Shown here in pieces: positions 34,326 through 48,339 of a stretch of DNA of 64,000 bases (position 1 is its first letter; the number at the start of each line of letters is the position of its first letter). The notes under the pieces are model-generated. The model made no database searches and was not told the DNA's origin. It saw only the letters and a program-made list of their open reading frames with translations. The DNA comes from Silurus meridionalis (Eukaryota > Chordata > Actinopteri > Siluriformes > Siluridae), in contig NC_060892.1 of the NCBI RefSeq assembly GCF_014805685.1, forward strand, positions 9,306,990-9,370,989, read 5' to 3'. The translations under genes and the position numbers were made by a program.

Positions 34326-37300
34326 TTTATCTGGGTTTGGGACTTGCACTAGGAGTGCAGAGGACTGATTTTTTTTTATGTTAATTTTTCAAGGCATACA
34401 TTTTAGTGTATGTAGTACATACACTATATAGGCAAATATATGTTAATGCAGAATCTTGTATTTGACAGTAAAAAAAAATCTGATTAGAATTTCCATAATC
34501 AGATAATATTAAAATATCCATATCAATACATAGGATAATAATTCAAATTATTTTGTTTATTATTTACCATCATCTATCTTAAGTTAGTTGGGGACTGTGT
34601 AACATATAGTACAGTGTGATAAACGTATTGGGCTTTTTTTTATTCTTTATTAAATATACTCATACCTAGTGCTCCGGCAATGAGGTTAAAAAAGATGTAT
34701 TTATACCTGTTAAAAAAATCTTGACTCAAACCTGTAATCTAATCAAAACAGCTGTTCACTTATTTTATTTAATTTTTAAGTTTATGGATATTTTAAGGGT
34801 AATTATCAAAATACTGTTTGCAGAGCACAACAAGAAATAAGAATAAAAGAGAGACTCATAGTGAATAAAATGTTCACCATTTACTTGACCATCATTAAAT
34901 AACAAGGCATTAAAATATTTTTGGTGTTGTTTTCAACATAAAGCAATAATATAATAGTATTGTCCTGTATTAAGGGTTTTTTTTTCTTTTTTTTTTAATA
35001 CATATTTTTTTTTTTTTTTTAAACATGTTTTTCCTGCTCATATTTTTTTTTCTTTTTTTTCTTTTTTTTATGGGGACTAATCTTTTATATTTGCTAAACA
35101 TATTTCCATTTTTTCTCCTCATTTTTCTTCATTCTTCATGCCGTTTTATGGATTCATATTTATTCCACTGTTCAATTTAAAACAAAAATGTCTGTAAAAT
35201 AGAAAAAATCTATTAATAAATATTAAATATTAATAATAAAGATTTGCAAAATAATAATTGCATCATCTACATGACTGACCATTTCAAATGCTTTATGCAC
35301 AAAATCTTTCAAATCATCAGGACTCAGCATTCCATTTGCCTTGTGAAACAGTGAAAATGCACAACCCCCAACACCACTGACAAACGTGTCATAAAAATGT
35401 GCAGGAAGGAAATGGAAGGAAATGCTCACACTTTTCAGTTTCAATTTATTTCTTATCTCCAGTTTATTAAAGTTTGACCCTTAAGTCAAGAAAACAGAAC
35501 AGCTATTAATTTGGAATGGCTTCGTTCAGTAATGTGCAGATTTCGATCCACATCATTTTGTGCATTCTTACGATGTTACCAAAACCAAATAATGTGTAAA
35601 AAAATTTGCCCTTTTGATACAGACAAGATTTTTTTTCCTATAATTTATGGTGTTTTTGGCACTCCTGTCTTTCCATACACAAATGGAAAACTGCCTTGTA
35701 TAATGGATATGGTATGTTATTCCTACTTACTTTTGTAATAGTTGAAGAAAATATTATTTGGCTTTTTTCCCCGCCCGAAATTCCTTTTAAAATTGCAAAA
35801 CGTTAAAATTAAAACCGAGCTACTGTATAATTTAAATTGTTTTATTTTACTGCCTGAACTACTACTAAGTTACTTGTTTTTCAATCCAAATCTTTTTTTT
35901 GTTTGTGCTTAAAAATAATTTATAGCATCTAGTTGCTCCCATTGTGAAGACAGTTGAGCTAACAATCTTTCTCTCCCACACCACCAGACACACAGGGTAT
36001 TAGCTCTTTTGTCTCTAGTAATCTTAGCGTAATCTTGCATCTTGCAGTTCGTAAAAAAGGAGCAATCAGAATTTTTTCCTATTAGAAAAAAAACATACCC
36101 CAATTACATCCTGGAGGAGATTAGCAATCAATAGTTTGGAAGGTCACCAGGTGGCTTCTTAATGCAACATCATGGGGAACTAGCGATCTCCTGGCAACAG
36201 TATGAATGTAGTCACATTACAAAGTCAGTCAGATTATATCCAGGATTTGTTTCTTTTATTCCAGGATGAATGCCCATTGCTTTAATTATAGTTTCTCAGC
36301 AGTGTCTTCGTTCTACAGATTTGGAGAACAAACATTGATGTTAATTGGAAAATAATACATTTACAAGGTGAAAGCATCAACAACTGATGAAAGCCTGCTC
36401 TGAGCTGCTTTCTGTTTTGGCAATTATCACTGTTTTGAGTTGCCTTGCAAAAGAATGAATGGGCATAATTTTAAATGCATGCAGCTGTACATCATTGATT
36501 TCCATGCAACTACATGGCCTGAATCAAACTGAAAGCCTTTTGCACCTATTTAATGGAATGATGGCTGGTCGTCATATCAGAACGGAACGCTAAAATCTAT
36601 TTACAGCTCAATAATAAAATGATTAGGAGACAGCAAGCATTATATCACTTATATTATTGGCAGAACAGCATAATAAAAATGGTACAGGGCAAACCATTAC
36701 ATATAGACATGCGTGGCAGCTATGCTTATTGCTTCTAATGCAAATCTTTATTTTTTATTTCTAGGGTATCTCTTGTTGAAGCACCCGAAATTACAAGCTG
36801 CATGAATCGACAGTCTGGGCTAAAAAAGAAATGAGCCTCTATTCATACTATTGATGGTGGTGCTATGTTTGTTTTGGCATAAATCCAAAATAATCTCCTT
36901 TGATACAACAAATTTTCAGTTTTAAAATACATTATATATATTACAAAAATAATAAATAATAAAAAATAATAAAATAATACAAAATAATACATTATACTGG
37001 TTCACTCATGGTAGCCTATTTAAAGTAGCCCCCCAATGCATCTACTTTCTAATGAAAGCATAGATTTGCCAAATTGTCTTGTGCAAAATAAGTATAGATA
37101 TGTGCACCCATTCAATGTGACCCTTTATCTTCAGCACTTAATGCATTCTAAATGTAATCCTATTCTGTAGTGCAAAGCATCAGACGAGGCCTGAGTGTGC
37201 TTTTCATTTACTAAAGAATGAGGTGTTGTGCTGAGCAGAGCTGTGCCTTGCAATTTTTTGTACAGTATAAGAAAAAGCAGCCTCTAAAGTAAATCCTTGC

Positions 37301-39343
37301 AATCAAGTGCAATACACACTGACTATGATGTTAGCCCACTTTCCAGGCCCCTCACAAGAGCACAGTGCAGTGGCTGAGGATGCATTTCTCATTTCTCCTT
37401 GCATTAACTGAGAATTACAGGGTCAGTGAGTTGCTCTCCTGATGGCACCATTTTTCAGGCTTCAATTCCATTGAAGCAGAACAAGTGCAGTTCATTTGAC
37501 CATCGAAAGCCTTCAGCTTTCTCAAATATCGAGCAGTAGTCAAGTGATGGACGAGCACTAGGGCTGTACAGTTTTCCAAATACGCTGCACATCTTGATGC
37601 ATGATCAGGGATGAAAAGGATTCATGGCCGTTAATGAGTTACCTTAATAGATGTTAAAGCTGTTGTTGACGCAGTACAACACACACCCCATTCACTGACA
37701 TTGAATGGCTTAGAGGACACGCCCACTTAACAAGGACTGACAGTCATACAGGATACTTCTCAAAAAAGAAAATGCTAAAGATAATAATAGATCCTAGCTG
37801 CACTAGCAACAAAAGAAACTGGGTGTGTTAGCGTGTGATATTGGACTTTATAAGACGAATACAAAAGCATCCAGATCTATTAAGCAAACTTTCAGGCACC
37901 TCTTATGCTCGGTATACACTGTATTATAATCACAAAACATTTGAGACAGCACCACAGTTTAAATGTGGATTCTTTATGCCACTCAAATAGATGCTTTGAT
38001 TTTAATAGACTCAAGAGGACTATTGAGTCCTCTCAAAGTGGCTGAGACTAAAAAAATATTGTCAGAGACAACACTGGAACACTTTAGTATAGTGTGTGTA
38101 TAGTGTGTGTGATGAACAAAGACAGTATTATCGACATGTGTTCCTGTACTGAGGTGGAAAAAAACGAACTTCTTTAAACCAAACTTATAATAAAATATAA
38201 TAGAAGTCTTTGAGCCATCTGAGCTCCTGCCAATAAACATTTATGTGAAACACATTTATTTTTTGGAACTCTTATGTAAGATTGGTTGAATATTATTTGT
38301 ACATTTTGCTCTTAAACCGTAACGTTCATCTTTTTTTTTCGTATGTCTGATCTCACATAGACACTGCAAAACCTAAATTATAAGTCTGTGAAATGTTGTA
38401 TTGTTTGTACTTTATTTCACAAGTGTTATGTGGAATAAAACTACCTAAAAGCAGATAAAGACATTCAGTTTAGCAATATTCACGTTTTAATTCTTAACTG
38501 ATGAATTCATCAATTTCCTTTAGACTTTCAGATTTTTCAGTTTCAAATTCTTGTTAATGGTAACCAGACAGTGTCGCAGTCAGACTACTGTAAAAATAAA
38601 TAAACAAATAAATAAATAATACATAGACTTCTTTAGTACACACTTATTATATTGATATAAATATACACAAATGTATATCTAAATTCTGGTTGTTAATTGG
38701 AATTTACTTTTTTTATCAATAACCTTTAATACCATACCTTTCAAACCATACAGAGAACATAATTTTTAACCATCGGAAGTCATCGAATTCAAAATGATTT
38801 TATTTATTTGCCTAATTGTACATTTGTTGTTGAAATTTGAATTAACCTAATAAATTCTATTGACTAGTTAAACTAATATTTACAGGCACCTAATATTAAA
38901 TATAAACTTTGAAATTCATTCATTTAAATGATTTCCATCACTAAAAAGTTTCAAGAATTTTTTACCTGCCGGCCAACTTTCACAGTCTGCTCTTTGTTAA
39001 CCATGATGCCACTGATGCAGTGTATTAAAATTTGGTTAAAATCTACTAGAATGTGTCTTTAATGCTCACAAATGCTGAATTGTTCTAAAGTGTTGTTTGT
39101 TAATGCCTAAAGTCTGCCTAAAGTATGAACTGTAATTCTTTTTCCAAACTATCGATCACTGCAAGCTTCTCTATTAAGCCCAAAAGGATCTCCAAAGTTA
39201 TTATTAACTTTAACCCCTTGTGTCTTTACCTTTAAGACCATTCCAATCATAACAATATGCAGCTAAACAACTACCCCTTAGGATATATACAGTAGATTGA
39301 TTAAAATGAACATGCTGGCTAGGGTCTAAATGGAAAGTCTCAC
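34326..39343. other. minar1 intron 2, proximal part; possible conserved noncoding DNA
   Basis: A T-rich simple stretch occupies 34977-35070. From about 36110 to 37640 the sequence has balanced composition, no microsatellite and no recognised transposon, and is rich in homeodomain-like TAAT and ATTA cores; it looks like a candidate regulatory block, which is inference. Nothing else is recognisable. Confidence 0.45.
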
Positions 39344-39598
39344 CTGTAGGTCCAGCACACTGAGTTTATTCTTGTCTCCTGAGTTGCGTTTAAATTCCTC
39401 TATGGTCCAGGAGGGTTGTGGACGTTTGCTCTCAGTCAGACCAGTCAAACGCAGGTCTGTGTACAAAGGACTTCCCTTCACATGCGACTTGACAGAAGGG
39501 GGAAAATGATGGGGGCTGAACACTTGCTCCACCAGGTATGACTCCTTTGGGACCTTGGATGACCGGTGTGCCTGGTGGGGGTCATACTGCCGATCTGT
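39344..39598 (-). CDS. minar1: minar1 coding exon 2 (residues 746-830)
   Basis: This 85-codon exon begins TDRQYDPHQAHRSSKVPKES and ends KLSVLDLQ. It belongs to the conserved C-terminal half of the MINAR (UPF0258) family, and contains VEQVFSPHHFPPSVKSHVKG and WTIEEFKRN. It is bounded by acceptor ttcaacag at 39599-39606 and donor gtgaga at 39343-39338. Both junctions are phase 0, so skipping it would keep the frame but remove 85 residues. The surrounding open frame extends further on both sides only through intron. Confidence 0.96.
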
Positions 39599-40068
39599 CT
39601 GTTGAAGAATAACGGGAAATATCAGAAAAATGGATTTTACATGATTGTATTTTACCTGTGATATTCTGAGTAACCAAGGGAGTAGGTTAGAGTGCTGGAA
39701 GAGTACTCTCTCTGAATGCATTATTGATATCGCCCACTTTGTAAAATAGGGATAATTAAAGAGTCTAAGTTTGCTTTTGACCTACAAGGTGTTCAATTAA
39801 GCAAACTAATTCAGCTGTTTAAGCTGTTTCTAAAACCCCTATAGTCGCAATACTGAGGATGGACAACACCAACACAGCAAGATGGAATACAGCAGTAGTC
39901 ATCGGCAGCTTGAATCAGCTATAACACTAGGAAATGCAGGAAAACAAGTTTTTAGCTTTGTAGGTATACAACTACCTGGAGACATGACTCTGTAATATTC
40001 CTGTTGTGTTTGCAGAAATGATCTCTGGCTTGTTTATGGTGCAAAAATTTTGTTTATTATCCCTTACA

Positions 40069-40100
<32 letters not shown>

Positions 40101-42785
40101 TATTTTCTCCTCATGTTTTTTTTTTTGCTATCTCAAAATACATATGATACTCATACCTGACCTTCTCCTTGGCTTAATAATTGCAAGCCAAGATTAGTAT
40201 TAAAGGGGACATTGACAATGCAAAACTTTTGAGTACAACCATGTCAATAATTGCATTGCAGTGCAGCACGAATGTAACCTACTTATTCATCGGCATTTAG
40301 TTGAGGTGTATGAGGTGAACAATGCAGTAAAAAATATGCTTTTTGGTGTTACACATTGCAAAATTAAAATCATTACTTTATGTCTATTGAATTTCACATA
40401 TTTCCCTGGTGTTCTGAGAAGAGTGACTAATATCTATGCAACCATCTCCATAATAGTTCAACAAAAAAATAACAAAACATCAACAAAAAATTTAGTTTTT
40501 AATTGTATTAAGTCAGCTAAGACATTTTGGGTGTCAAATCATTGCTTCTCTATTTTTTGACTGCCAGCTAACGTCTCTAACATTTTATATAAATCATTAA
40601 TTTGGAAGACACTATTTTCCAATGTAAGTCTCAAATCTAAATATTTAATAATGTCACAAAGTTTTGCAAGTATACAATTTAAGACTTAAGCCTAATCTAT
40701 ATTTCCACTCAGGCTGGAAAGACATTTAAAATGGAGTATTAATCTCATTGTCTAAGAAGCTATATGTTTTCTAATATGTCATAGAAATAGTAAAGTATCA
40801 TTTTGAGTTGATCTCTGTGATTCAGGCAATACAAAGTCTGTTAGTTGAATCTTCTTCTTTTTCGTCATGCTATGTGGATTTTCATTGCAAAATCAGTGGT
40901 TAATGGCTAGAATTAACGGTAACTAACATGCTAACTATATTAGGTAATCCACTGATACACTGACACTGAGACCAGATAGAGAAAAGTCATAGAAGCATTT
41001 TTCTTTCATCAAAAAGCTTTCAATGAAATATTTACCATTAGACAAAGTAATTTTGTAAAATTCTCCTGAGATCAGGCCAAAGTACCATAATTTTATTTGA
41101 ATAGATGAAAACCATTTACATGTTATCCCCTTGTGTTTACTGCAAGCTCTTCTGTCTAAGGGACAGCTAGGATTCTACTATTTCTTCTAAAAAACTGCTT
41201 TTCGAAGCTTGATTTGTGAGCCTCAAAACTGATTTAGACAATCTATCAACCAGGCTTTAATAGGGCAAACAGGAACATATCTCTGACACAACATACACCA
41301 GAATGTACAGTTGGCTTTAATTTACCGCAATGCTTTCATTACCAAGTGTATTACAAATTGACAGTCACATTGCATTAAACTTCAATGTGTGCAAAGATTA
41401 TTGGGCTACCTTACCTATATGTGTCAAATGTAATTGACCTGAAGTTATAAGAGAATGATGGATATCAATGGATTCTTTTTCTATTTACCTTTACTCCATT
41501 TGGTTTTCCCCTGCAGTTGATTGCTTGCTTAGCAGGTGGTAAGGCACTAAAGTCTGCAAGACCTGCCTTGAAAGCACTTTGAATCTGTTGTAGAATATAT
41601 CCTGTTTTAATTCTATAGCATTTTTCATTTAAAGCTTAAGCACTATCTATTAATTTATTCTTTTAATAGAATTTACAGTATGATAACTAGTAGAGCATAA
41701 GACTCATAAGCTTGGGATTGTGGGCAGGAGGTTTATATAGGAAGCTTTGGACAAGTGCTTATGGTTAAAGTTCTAGGCTGTTGAGCAGATGGTTGAAAGA
41801 AAAAAATCTCAGATTTTTTAGCCTGCCACAGTTGAGCAAGGCCCTTAAATGGCTTCCAGGGGTGCATACTCCAACTTCCAAGCTGGGATATTACAAGTAA
41901 AGCAATTAGTCATACTGTGATGCAATTAGTTGAACAAATAATTATAATATGCGATATATATATATATTATATGTTTATAGTGACAATAAAGTCTAGATTC
42001 CTTTTATGTCTTCCTTTTATTACTGCATCAAGCCAATGAATGTCATGTCCAGCTGGCCCCTGGGTTTGAGCATCACTAGCTTTTCTTTGTTTATATGGTT
42101 AAAGCCACTACCTTGGTGAATAACTGCTTAATATTTAGCTAGTATGCCACACACGCTGTGTTATTGGTAGCAGAGATAAAAATGATAGATGTTGCAAAAG
42201 AGTACAACAAAATTACATAGAATACAGCCAACAGCAGCTGGCTTCATCTTATGAAGATAAGACACGGATCATGACATGTAGAGGACAATCACAAGCAGAT
42301 GGGTTTAAATGGATGCAAACAGCGCTCGTGTTATTCAAGATCAGCTCATTAGTTTCTGGTTTAAATGAAAGAAATGTAAAATACAAAAGGCTGTAAGAGC
42401 CTTAGAGCAGATTATCATGCCTGGGATATGTAAAGAATAAAAAAAGAATCATGGGGTGTGCTAATAGAAGAAAATAGTCCACAAAATGTTTTATTCCCCT
42501 TAAGTAACAGTGACTTTGGGCATTTTTTTAAATCATTAGTAAACGACTCACCAAACTTAGAAACAATGTATAGTTACATTTAATACAGTGGAATTTCCCA
42601 TAGATGTGTTAGCCCTTATTTATTACATGCTGTATTGTATTGTATTTTATAGAGTAATTACCTTACCAGTCTCTATTTGCTATTCGATCTCTCTCTCTCT
42701 TTTTAGCTTTCTAATTTGAATTTGAGGTGCAAATGCACACCTAGCATAAGATTTCTATGTGCTTTTTGAACATTCAATTCCACAC
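39599..42785. repeat. minar1 intron 1, distal part, with a SINE at 41690-41995
   Basis: At 41690-41995 a decayed SINE holds TTGAGCAAGGCCCTTAAATGGCTTCCAGGGGTGC and CCAAGCTGGGATATTAC, followed by a short TA run. A T-homopolymer lies at 40070-40092. The rest shows no exon or transposon signal. Confidence 0.55.
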
Positions 42786-42789
42786 TTAG

Positions 42790-43245
42790 TTCTAATGTTT
42801 TCAATGTTGTAATGCTGTTTTAATAACCTCAACTCTTCTGGAAAATTGTTTCACTGGATTCTGAAGTGCGGTTGTGGAGGATTGTGCTCATTCAGCCACA
42901 AGGGCATAAAGTCAGGTACTGATGTAAGGTGAGGAAGCCTCGGGGGCAGTCAGCATTCTAATGAATCCAAAAGGTGTTCAATAGGGTTAAGGTCAAAGTT
43001 CTATTGCAGGCTACTGTCTTCCACTCCAACCCATGCAAACCATATCTTTATATTGGTTTGTGCACATAGGCATTGTTATGCTCGACCAGATTTGGGTCTC
43101 CTAGTTCAAGTGAAAGGAAAATTTTCTGCTACTGCATTTAGAGACACACTTTGCAATGTGCCTCCAAATGTGTGGTAACAGGAAAAACCATAACTGCCTG
43201 GAAATTTCAAGTGTCCCAATACTTTTGTCCATATTGTAAACCTAA
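42790..43245 (-). mobile_element. IS630/Tc1/mariner-type transposon fragment (family A)
   Basis: The end TGTCCCAATACTTTTGTCCATATTGTA (to about 43240) is a typical fish Tc1/mariner terminus. On the minus strand the interior reads CCTATTGAACACCTTTTGG, coding for the NPIEHLL catalytic motif, and is colinear with the plus-strand copy at 3370-3560. The opposite terminal repeat is missing. Confidence 0.78.
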
Positions 43246-43588
43246 TACTCCTTCCTTAAATGTTAAATAAGGTCTCCACACAGAAAGCTTTATGTTATAC
43301 AAAATGATATAAAATGATAAAAAGCAATTATCTAATTACCTAGCGCTTGTGATGCCCACAAAACTTCATAAAAATCCTTCTTAAAAGGCAAAAATAAAAC
43401 TTGCTATATAAATTACACGTATTGCAGAACTTTTCTCTTTTATTGCAATTCCAGAAACCTTTTTTTTTTTTACAGATGCATGATGACATGCTGACATGTG
43501 GTCCTTACTAAAGTTTTTGTTTAGGCCTGGGGGAGGAATGTGCTCTGGTATATTTGGAAAATGCCAGATGATGAAGCACAGTAGGGGT

Positions 43589-43690
43589 AAAATTCAATTC
43601 AATAAATTTTTATTTGCACTTTTAACAATTTTAACAATGAACATTGTTTTAAAGCAGCTTTACACAGATGTGGTATACAGCTCACTGTAG
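43589..43690 (+). repeat. Dispersed repeat with AAAGCAGCTTTACACAGA core
   Basis: It matches 22430-22490 and part of 51103-51180, starting AATTCAATTCAATAAATTTTTATT. It directly precedes the RTE LINE by about 100 bp. Confidence 0.6.
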
Positions 43691-43789
43691 ATTGAAACAT
43701 ACCAGATCTGTGAGAGCTAGACACTCACAAGACTGGCACAGGATTGTTTTAAGTTTTTTTATTATTATTTATTTTTATTTTTTTAACTT

Positions 43790-46432
43790 TTACTAGCCCT
43801 AAAGTGCAAACCCAGCCAATAGGGTTGGACAAGCCAGTCTTAGTGCTGGTCCCAAGCCTGGATAAATGAGGACGGTTGCTTTAGGAAGGGCATCCAGCGT
43901 AAAACATCTGCCCAATCAAATATTAGGATCAGGAATCAGAATTTCATACCGGATCAGTCGAGGCCCGGGTTACCAACGACCGCCACAGGTATCATTAGCC
44001 AACAGGGTACCGGTGGAAATTAGGCTACTGTTGGACGAAGGAAGAGAAGGAGAGAAGGAAGACGTCTACAGAGACAGCAAAAAATGGAGAAGTGTAGGAG
44101 AGTAGAGGTTCGGGTTGGTAAATTAAATGTTGGTACCATGACTGGTAAAGGGAGAGAGGTAGCTGATATGATGGAGCGGAGAAAGTAAGATATGTTGTGT
44201 GTTCAGGAGACCGAGTGGAAAGGGAGTAAGGCCAGGAACATTGGAGGTGGGTTTAAACTGTTCTATCATGGTGTAGATGGAAAGAGAAATGGTGTAGGGG
44301 TGATTCTGAAGGAAGAGTACAGTAAGAGTGTAGTGGAGGTAAAGAGAGTTTCTGATAGGGTGATGAACGTAAAGCTGGAAGTTGAAGGGGTGACGATAAA
44401 TGTCATCAGTGCTTATGCTCCACAAGTGGGCTGTGAGATGAAGGAGAAAGAAAAATTCTGTAGTGAGTTAGATGGAGTGGTAGAAGGTGTACCTAGTAAT
44501 GAACGATTGGTGATTGGGACAGACTTTAATCAGCATGTAGGTAAAGGGAACCGAGGAGTAGGTGATGGATAGGTATGGCCTTAGGGAAAGAAATGTGGAA
44601 AGGCAGATGGTGGTAGATTTTCCTTAAGGATGGAAATGGCAGTGGTGAACACTTATTTTAAGGAGAAGGAGGAGCGTACGGTGAAGTATATGTGCGGAGA
44701 GAGGTGCACACAGGTGGACTATGTACTATGCAGGAGATGCAACCTGAAAGAGATTAGTGACTGTAAGGTGTTGGCAGGGAACAGTGTAGCTAGACAGCAT
44801 CGGGTGGTGGTCTGTAGGATGGTTTTGAAGGTGAAGAAAAAGAGGAGGAGAGTGAGGCCTGAAAGAAGAATAAGATGGTGAAAACTTAAGGAGGAAGACT
44901 GTTGTGTGAGATTCAGGGAAGTGGACAGACAGGGGCTCGGTGGTGGTGAAGAGGTGCTGGATGATTGGGCAACTACTGCAGAAGTGATAAGGGAGACAGC
45001 TAGAAGGGTACTTGATGTGACATCTGGGAAAAGAAAGGAAGACAAAGAGATGTGGTGGTGGTATGAGGAAGTGCAGGAGATCATAAGGAGAAAGAGGTTG
45101 GCAAAACAGAATTGGGATCAGCAGAGAGATGAGAAAAGTAGGCAGAAGTACAAGGTGATGCTGCAGCAGGTAAAGAGGGATGTGGCGAAAACCAAGAAAA
45201 AAGGCATATGAGGAGCTGTATGAGAAGTTGGACGCTAAGTAAGGAGAAAAGGATTTGTACCGATTGGCCAGGCAGAGGAACCGAGCTGGGAAGGATGTGC
45301 TGCAGGTTAGAGCAATGAAGGATGGAGATGGAAATGTGTTGACTATTGAGAAGAGTGTGTTGAGAAGATTTGGGAATATTTTGAGGAGCTGATGAATGAG
45401 GAAAATGAGAGAGAGAGAAGGTTGGATGATATGGAGATAGTGAAGCAAGAAGTGGATAGGATTAGTAAGGCGGAAGTGAGAGCAGTGATTAAGAGGATGA
45501 AGAGTAGAAAGTCGGTAGGACCAGATGACATACCAGTAGAAGCATGAGATGTTTAGGAGAGATGGCAGTGGAGTTTTTAACAAGATTGTTTAAGAGGATT
45601 TAGGAAGGTGAGAGGATGCCTGAGGAATGTTACCTATCTCTAAGAAAGCGAGATGTGTAGACCTGCAGTAACTACAGGGGAATAAAGTTGATCAGTCACA
45701 ACATGAAATTATGGGAAAGAGTGGAAACCAGGTTGAGAAAAGAGGTGATCATCTTTGAGCAGCAGTATGGTTTCATGCCGAGGAAGAGCACCACAGACGC
45801 ATTATTTGCTCTGAGGAGTTGCATTGTGTGTGGATTTAAAAAAGGGTGCGTCAGGTTGTCGAGAGAGGAGTTGTGGTATTGTATGAGGAAGTCAGGTGTG
45901 TCAGAAAAGTATGTGAGGGTGGTGCAGGACATGTATGACAGCAGTGAAGTGTGCAGTGGGAACGACAGACTGGTTTAAGGTGGAGGTTAGATTGCATCAA
46001 GGATCAGCTCTGAGCCCCTTCCTGTTAGCAGGGGTGATAGACAGCGGGATTGACTAAAAGACAGGAGGTGGAGCTGGAGGTAGCAGAGCTGAAGATGTTA
46101 AGGTTTTCGTTGGGAGTGACGAGGATGGACAGAATTAGAAACAAGTTTATAAGAGGGACAGCACATGTAGGACATTTCGAAGACAAAGTGAGGAAGGCGC
46201 GATTGAGATGGTTTGGACATGTGCAGAGGAGGGACATGGGGTATCGGTAGGAGAATGCTGAGGATGGCGCCACCAGAAGGGAGGAAAAGAGGAAGGCCAA
46301 AGAGGAGGTTTATCGATGTGGTGAGGGAAGATATGCAGGTGGTTGGGGTGAAAGAGGCAGATGTACAGGACAAGAGGGTATAGAGAAGGATGATCCGCTG
46401 TGGCGAATCAAGTCGAACGAAGAAGACTAGCT
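43790..46432 (+). mobile_element. RTE-clade LINE, internally deleted, in minar1 intron 1
   Basis: The 5' region reads CAGCCAATAGGGTTGGACAAGCC and GGGCATCCAGCGTAAAAC. An apurinic-endonuclease domain follows (LCVQETEWKG, GVILKEEY, ISAYAPQVGCE, GTDFNQHVGKG). Reverse transcriptase parts then appear: WERVETRLRKE, QQYGFMPRKSTTDALFALR, SREELWYCMRKSGVSEKYVRVVQDMY, HQGSALSPFLLAG. The C-terminal block has LEVAELKMLRFSLGVTRMDR and RWFGHVQRRDMG. The end is GATCCGCTGTGGCGAATCAAG...GAAGAAGAC. The first RT aspartate segment and the whole FADD-motif region are deleted, and there are stops and frameshifts, so it is dead. It is inserted in the sense opposite to minar1. Confidence 0.9.
44192..44572 (+). pseudogene. 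RTE endonuclease fragment
   Basis: This 126-codon open stretch is the N-terminal endonuclease of the LINE. It contains QETEWKG (metal-binding Glu), SAYAPQ and GTDFNQHVG, where the usual motif is GDFN. It nicks target DNA to prime reverse transcription in active relatives. The frame closes at GDG then a stop, well before the catalytic Ser-Asp-His end, so it cannot be functional. Confidence 0.75.
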
Positions 46433-48339
46433 CTAAAGTGCTGCTGAAAAGATGCTGTGGCAAATAAAACCTATTAATAAGTCTGCTTTCATGCTCCAAA
46501 ATATATATTAAAATATAAATATTCACTGCTTCTTTACTCTCAAAATTTGTATGACTTAAATATTTGAACCACCTTAGTTTATAACTAAAAAGGTATATGG
46601 CAAAAATATAAAAACACAGCACAACCTATCCTCCTTTCATGCATGGGCATTTCTTCTTAATTTAATGGCTATGTAAGGTAGGAAGTTTTTGATTTGCATA
46701 TTAATAGAATGCATGTTAATAACTAAATGGTAAAACCTCCTTGACCGTTTCCTATATTTTTTTTTTTCCTGCTCATTTTGTTCTGGAACTGCCACCTAAA
46801 CTAATCCACACACTAGTCTCTATATAAGAGAACTGATGAACTTTAAAACAAAAACTAAGTGATTTAAGTAGGCAAATACCTGACAGTCTTTCACATGCAG
46901 ACTTACTGATTAAAAGAGACTCCATGGACATGACAGTCTGATTGGCATCTAACATCATTAATGCTGAACTACTAATCAGTTATACATGGCAGCGTGTAAC
47001 ATGGAACAAGGCAGGTTAAAAATGATATGCTTTAATTATATGAGTGTCAAGGAAAACCAGAAGAAGTGAGCACATATAGATGTTAAAGTACATTCGGTCT
47101 TGTAGAAGGTGATAACTTCAAGGACATGCATACAACTGTTTAATGCAGGAGAACATGAAAAAAAGACTATGCCACCCACAAGGCACTCTTTCTCTTAACG
47201 CTGCCTGATATTATGCCTAGATATGCTGGCTGCTGAGGATGCCATCCATTCTAGCTCATAGTGGCAACAAACAAGACATTTCTGAGATTCATTTCTCCAC
47301 ATTCACCATCATTTTATTTTCAATCAACTGCCTGCATCCAAATAAAGAGGCCTTCAGAGTTTGATTCAATTCGGTAACACAGGGGTTTGTGCTCACTCTT
47401 GCATTTCACCAATGCAGCATCAGAGCTTACATGGCAACATTTTATCATCATAAATCTTTAAAAGATATTTCATTAATAACTTTATTTTTAAAGTAAATGA
47501 AAAAAAAAAATAATTAAAGTATTACATCTCTGTTTATAAAACTGAAGCACAATATGTTTATGATATAATATTATAACATAATGAATGGTCAGTTTGGGCT
47601 AATTCGTTCTTTGTCCAAAACTCCTGCGAAGTGTTAAAATGACCTGCTAGGCCTCGTCTTGCTTGTGAAATAAAAAACAGCATGATGCACTACTGATAGT
47701 TTTGTAACAGAGTGTCAAGCAGACTGCAGAGTGGGCATATTAAAAATGTCAGGTATTGGAGCTGTGCAGAAAGGTTATTTGGAGGTCAGGATTTTTGCAG
47801 GGCAGATTTTCCTTGAGGGCATGCACTTTTAAGATTTTTGGATGTTTTGAGACAGATTAAGGTTCACCTCGGTTAAAAACTCACAAAGCTGAAAGATAGG
47901 GAAGACAGACTGGCGAGTTAATGTTGAATTACCGCTGTGAATGCAAATCTGTAATTAACTGTGGTCATTTATGCTAGAAGGTTCCCATTTGCATGGGAAG
48001 TGTACACATTATGACCTTGATTATGGTTTGCACAAAGGCCTGTAATTATAAAATCTTTTTTTGCATGTTCATTCTGTCATATATATATATATATATACAT
48101 ACACACATACAAACATTATTGGTATTCTGATTTTATGCTTTTTATTTATTTTTTTGTTTTATGCATCTGGCCCCAGGATACAAATTATCAAAGCTAGGGT
48201 AAAGGTAAATAGTGTCATCTTTCCCTTTCAAGTTGCCACAAATCTTATCCCAAACACTATGGCTTACAGGTCACAAAAGTCAACAGTCTGCTCCTCCAAT
48301 CTTCTCAAAAATTGAGACTTGGGGAGAATATTAAAAGCT
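46433..48339. other. minar1 intron 1 segment, possible conserved noncoding DNA
   Basis: No exon or transposon was recognised. The stretch from about 47200 to 48050 has balanced composition without repeats and could be regulatory, which cannot be shown here. A short TA/CA run lies at 48079-48112. Confidence 0.4.

Noticed and set aside
44726..45583. 285-residue minus-strand open frame, the longest after minar1
   Set aside because: It is antisense to the RTE LINE. The purine-rich sense strand gives a stop-poor antisense frame of Leu/Ser/Phe-rich low-complexity protein without similarity.
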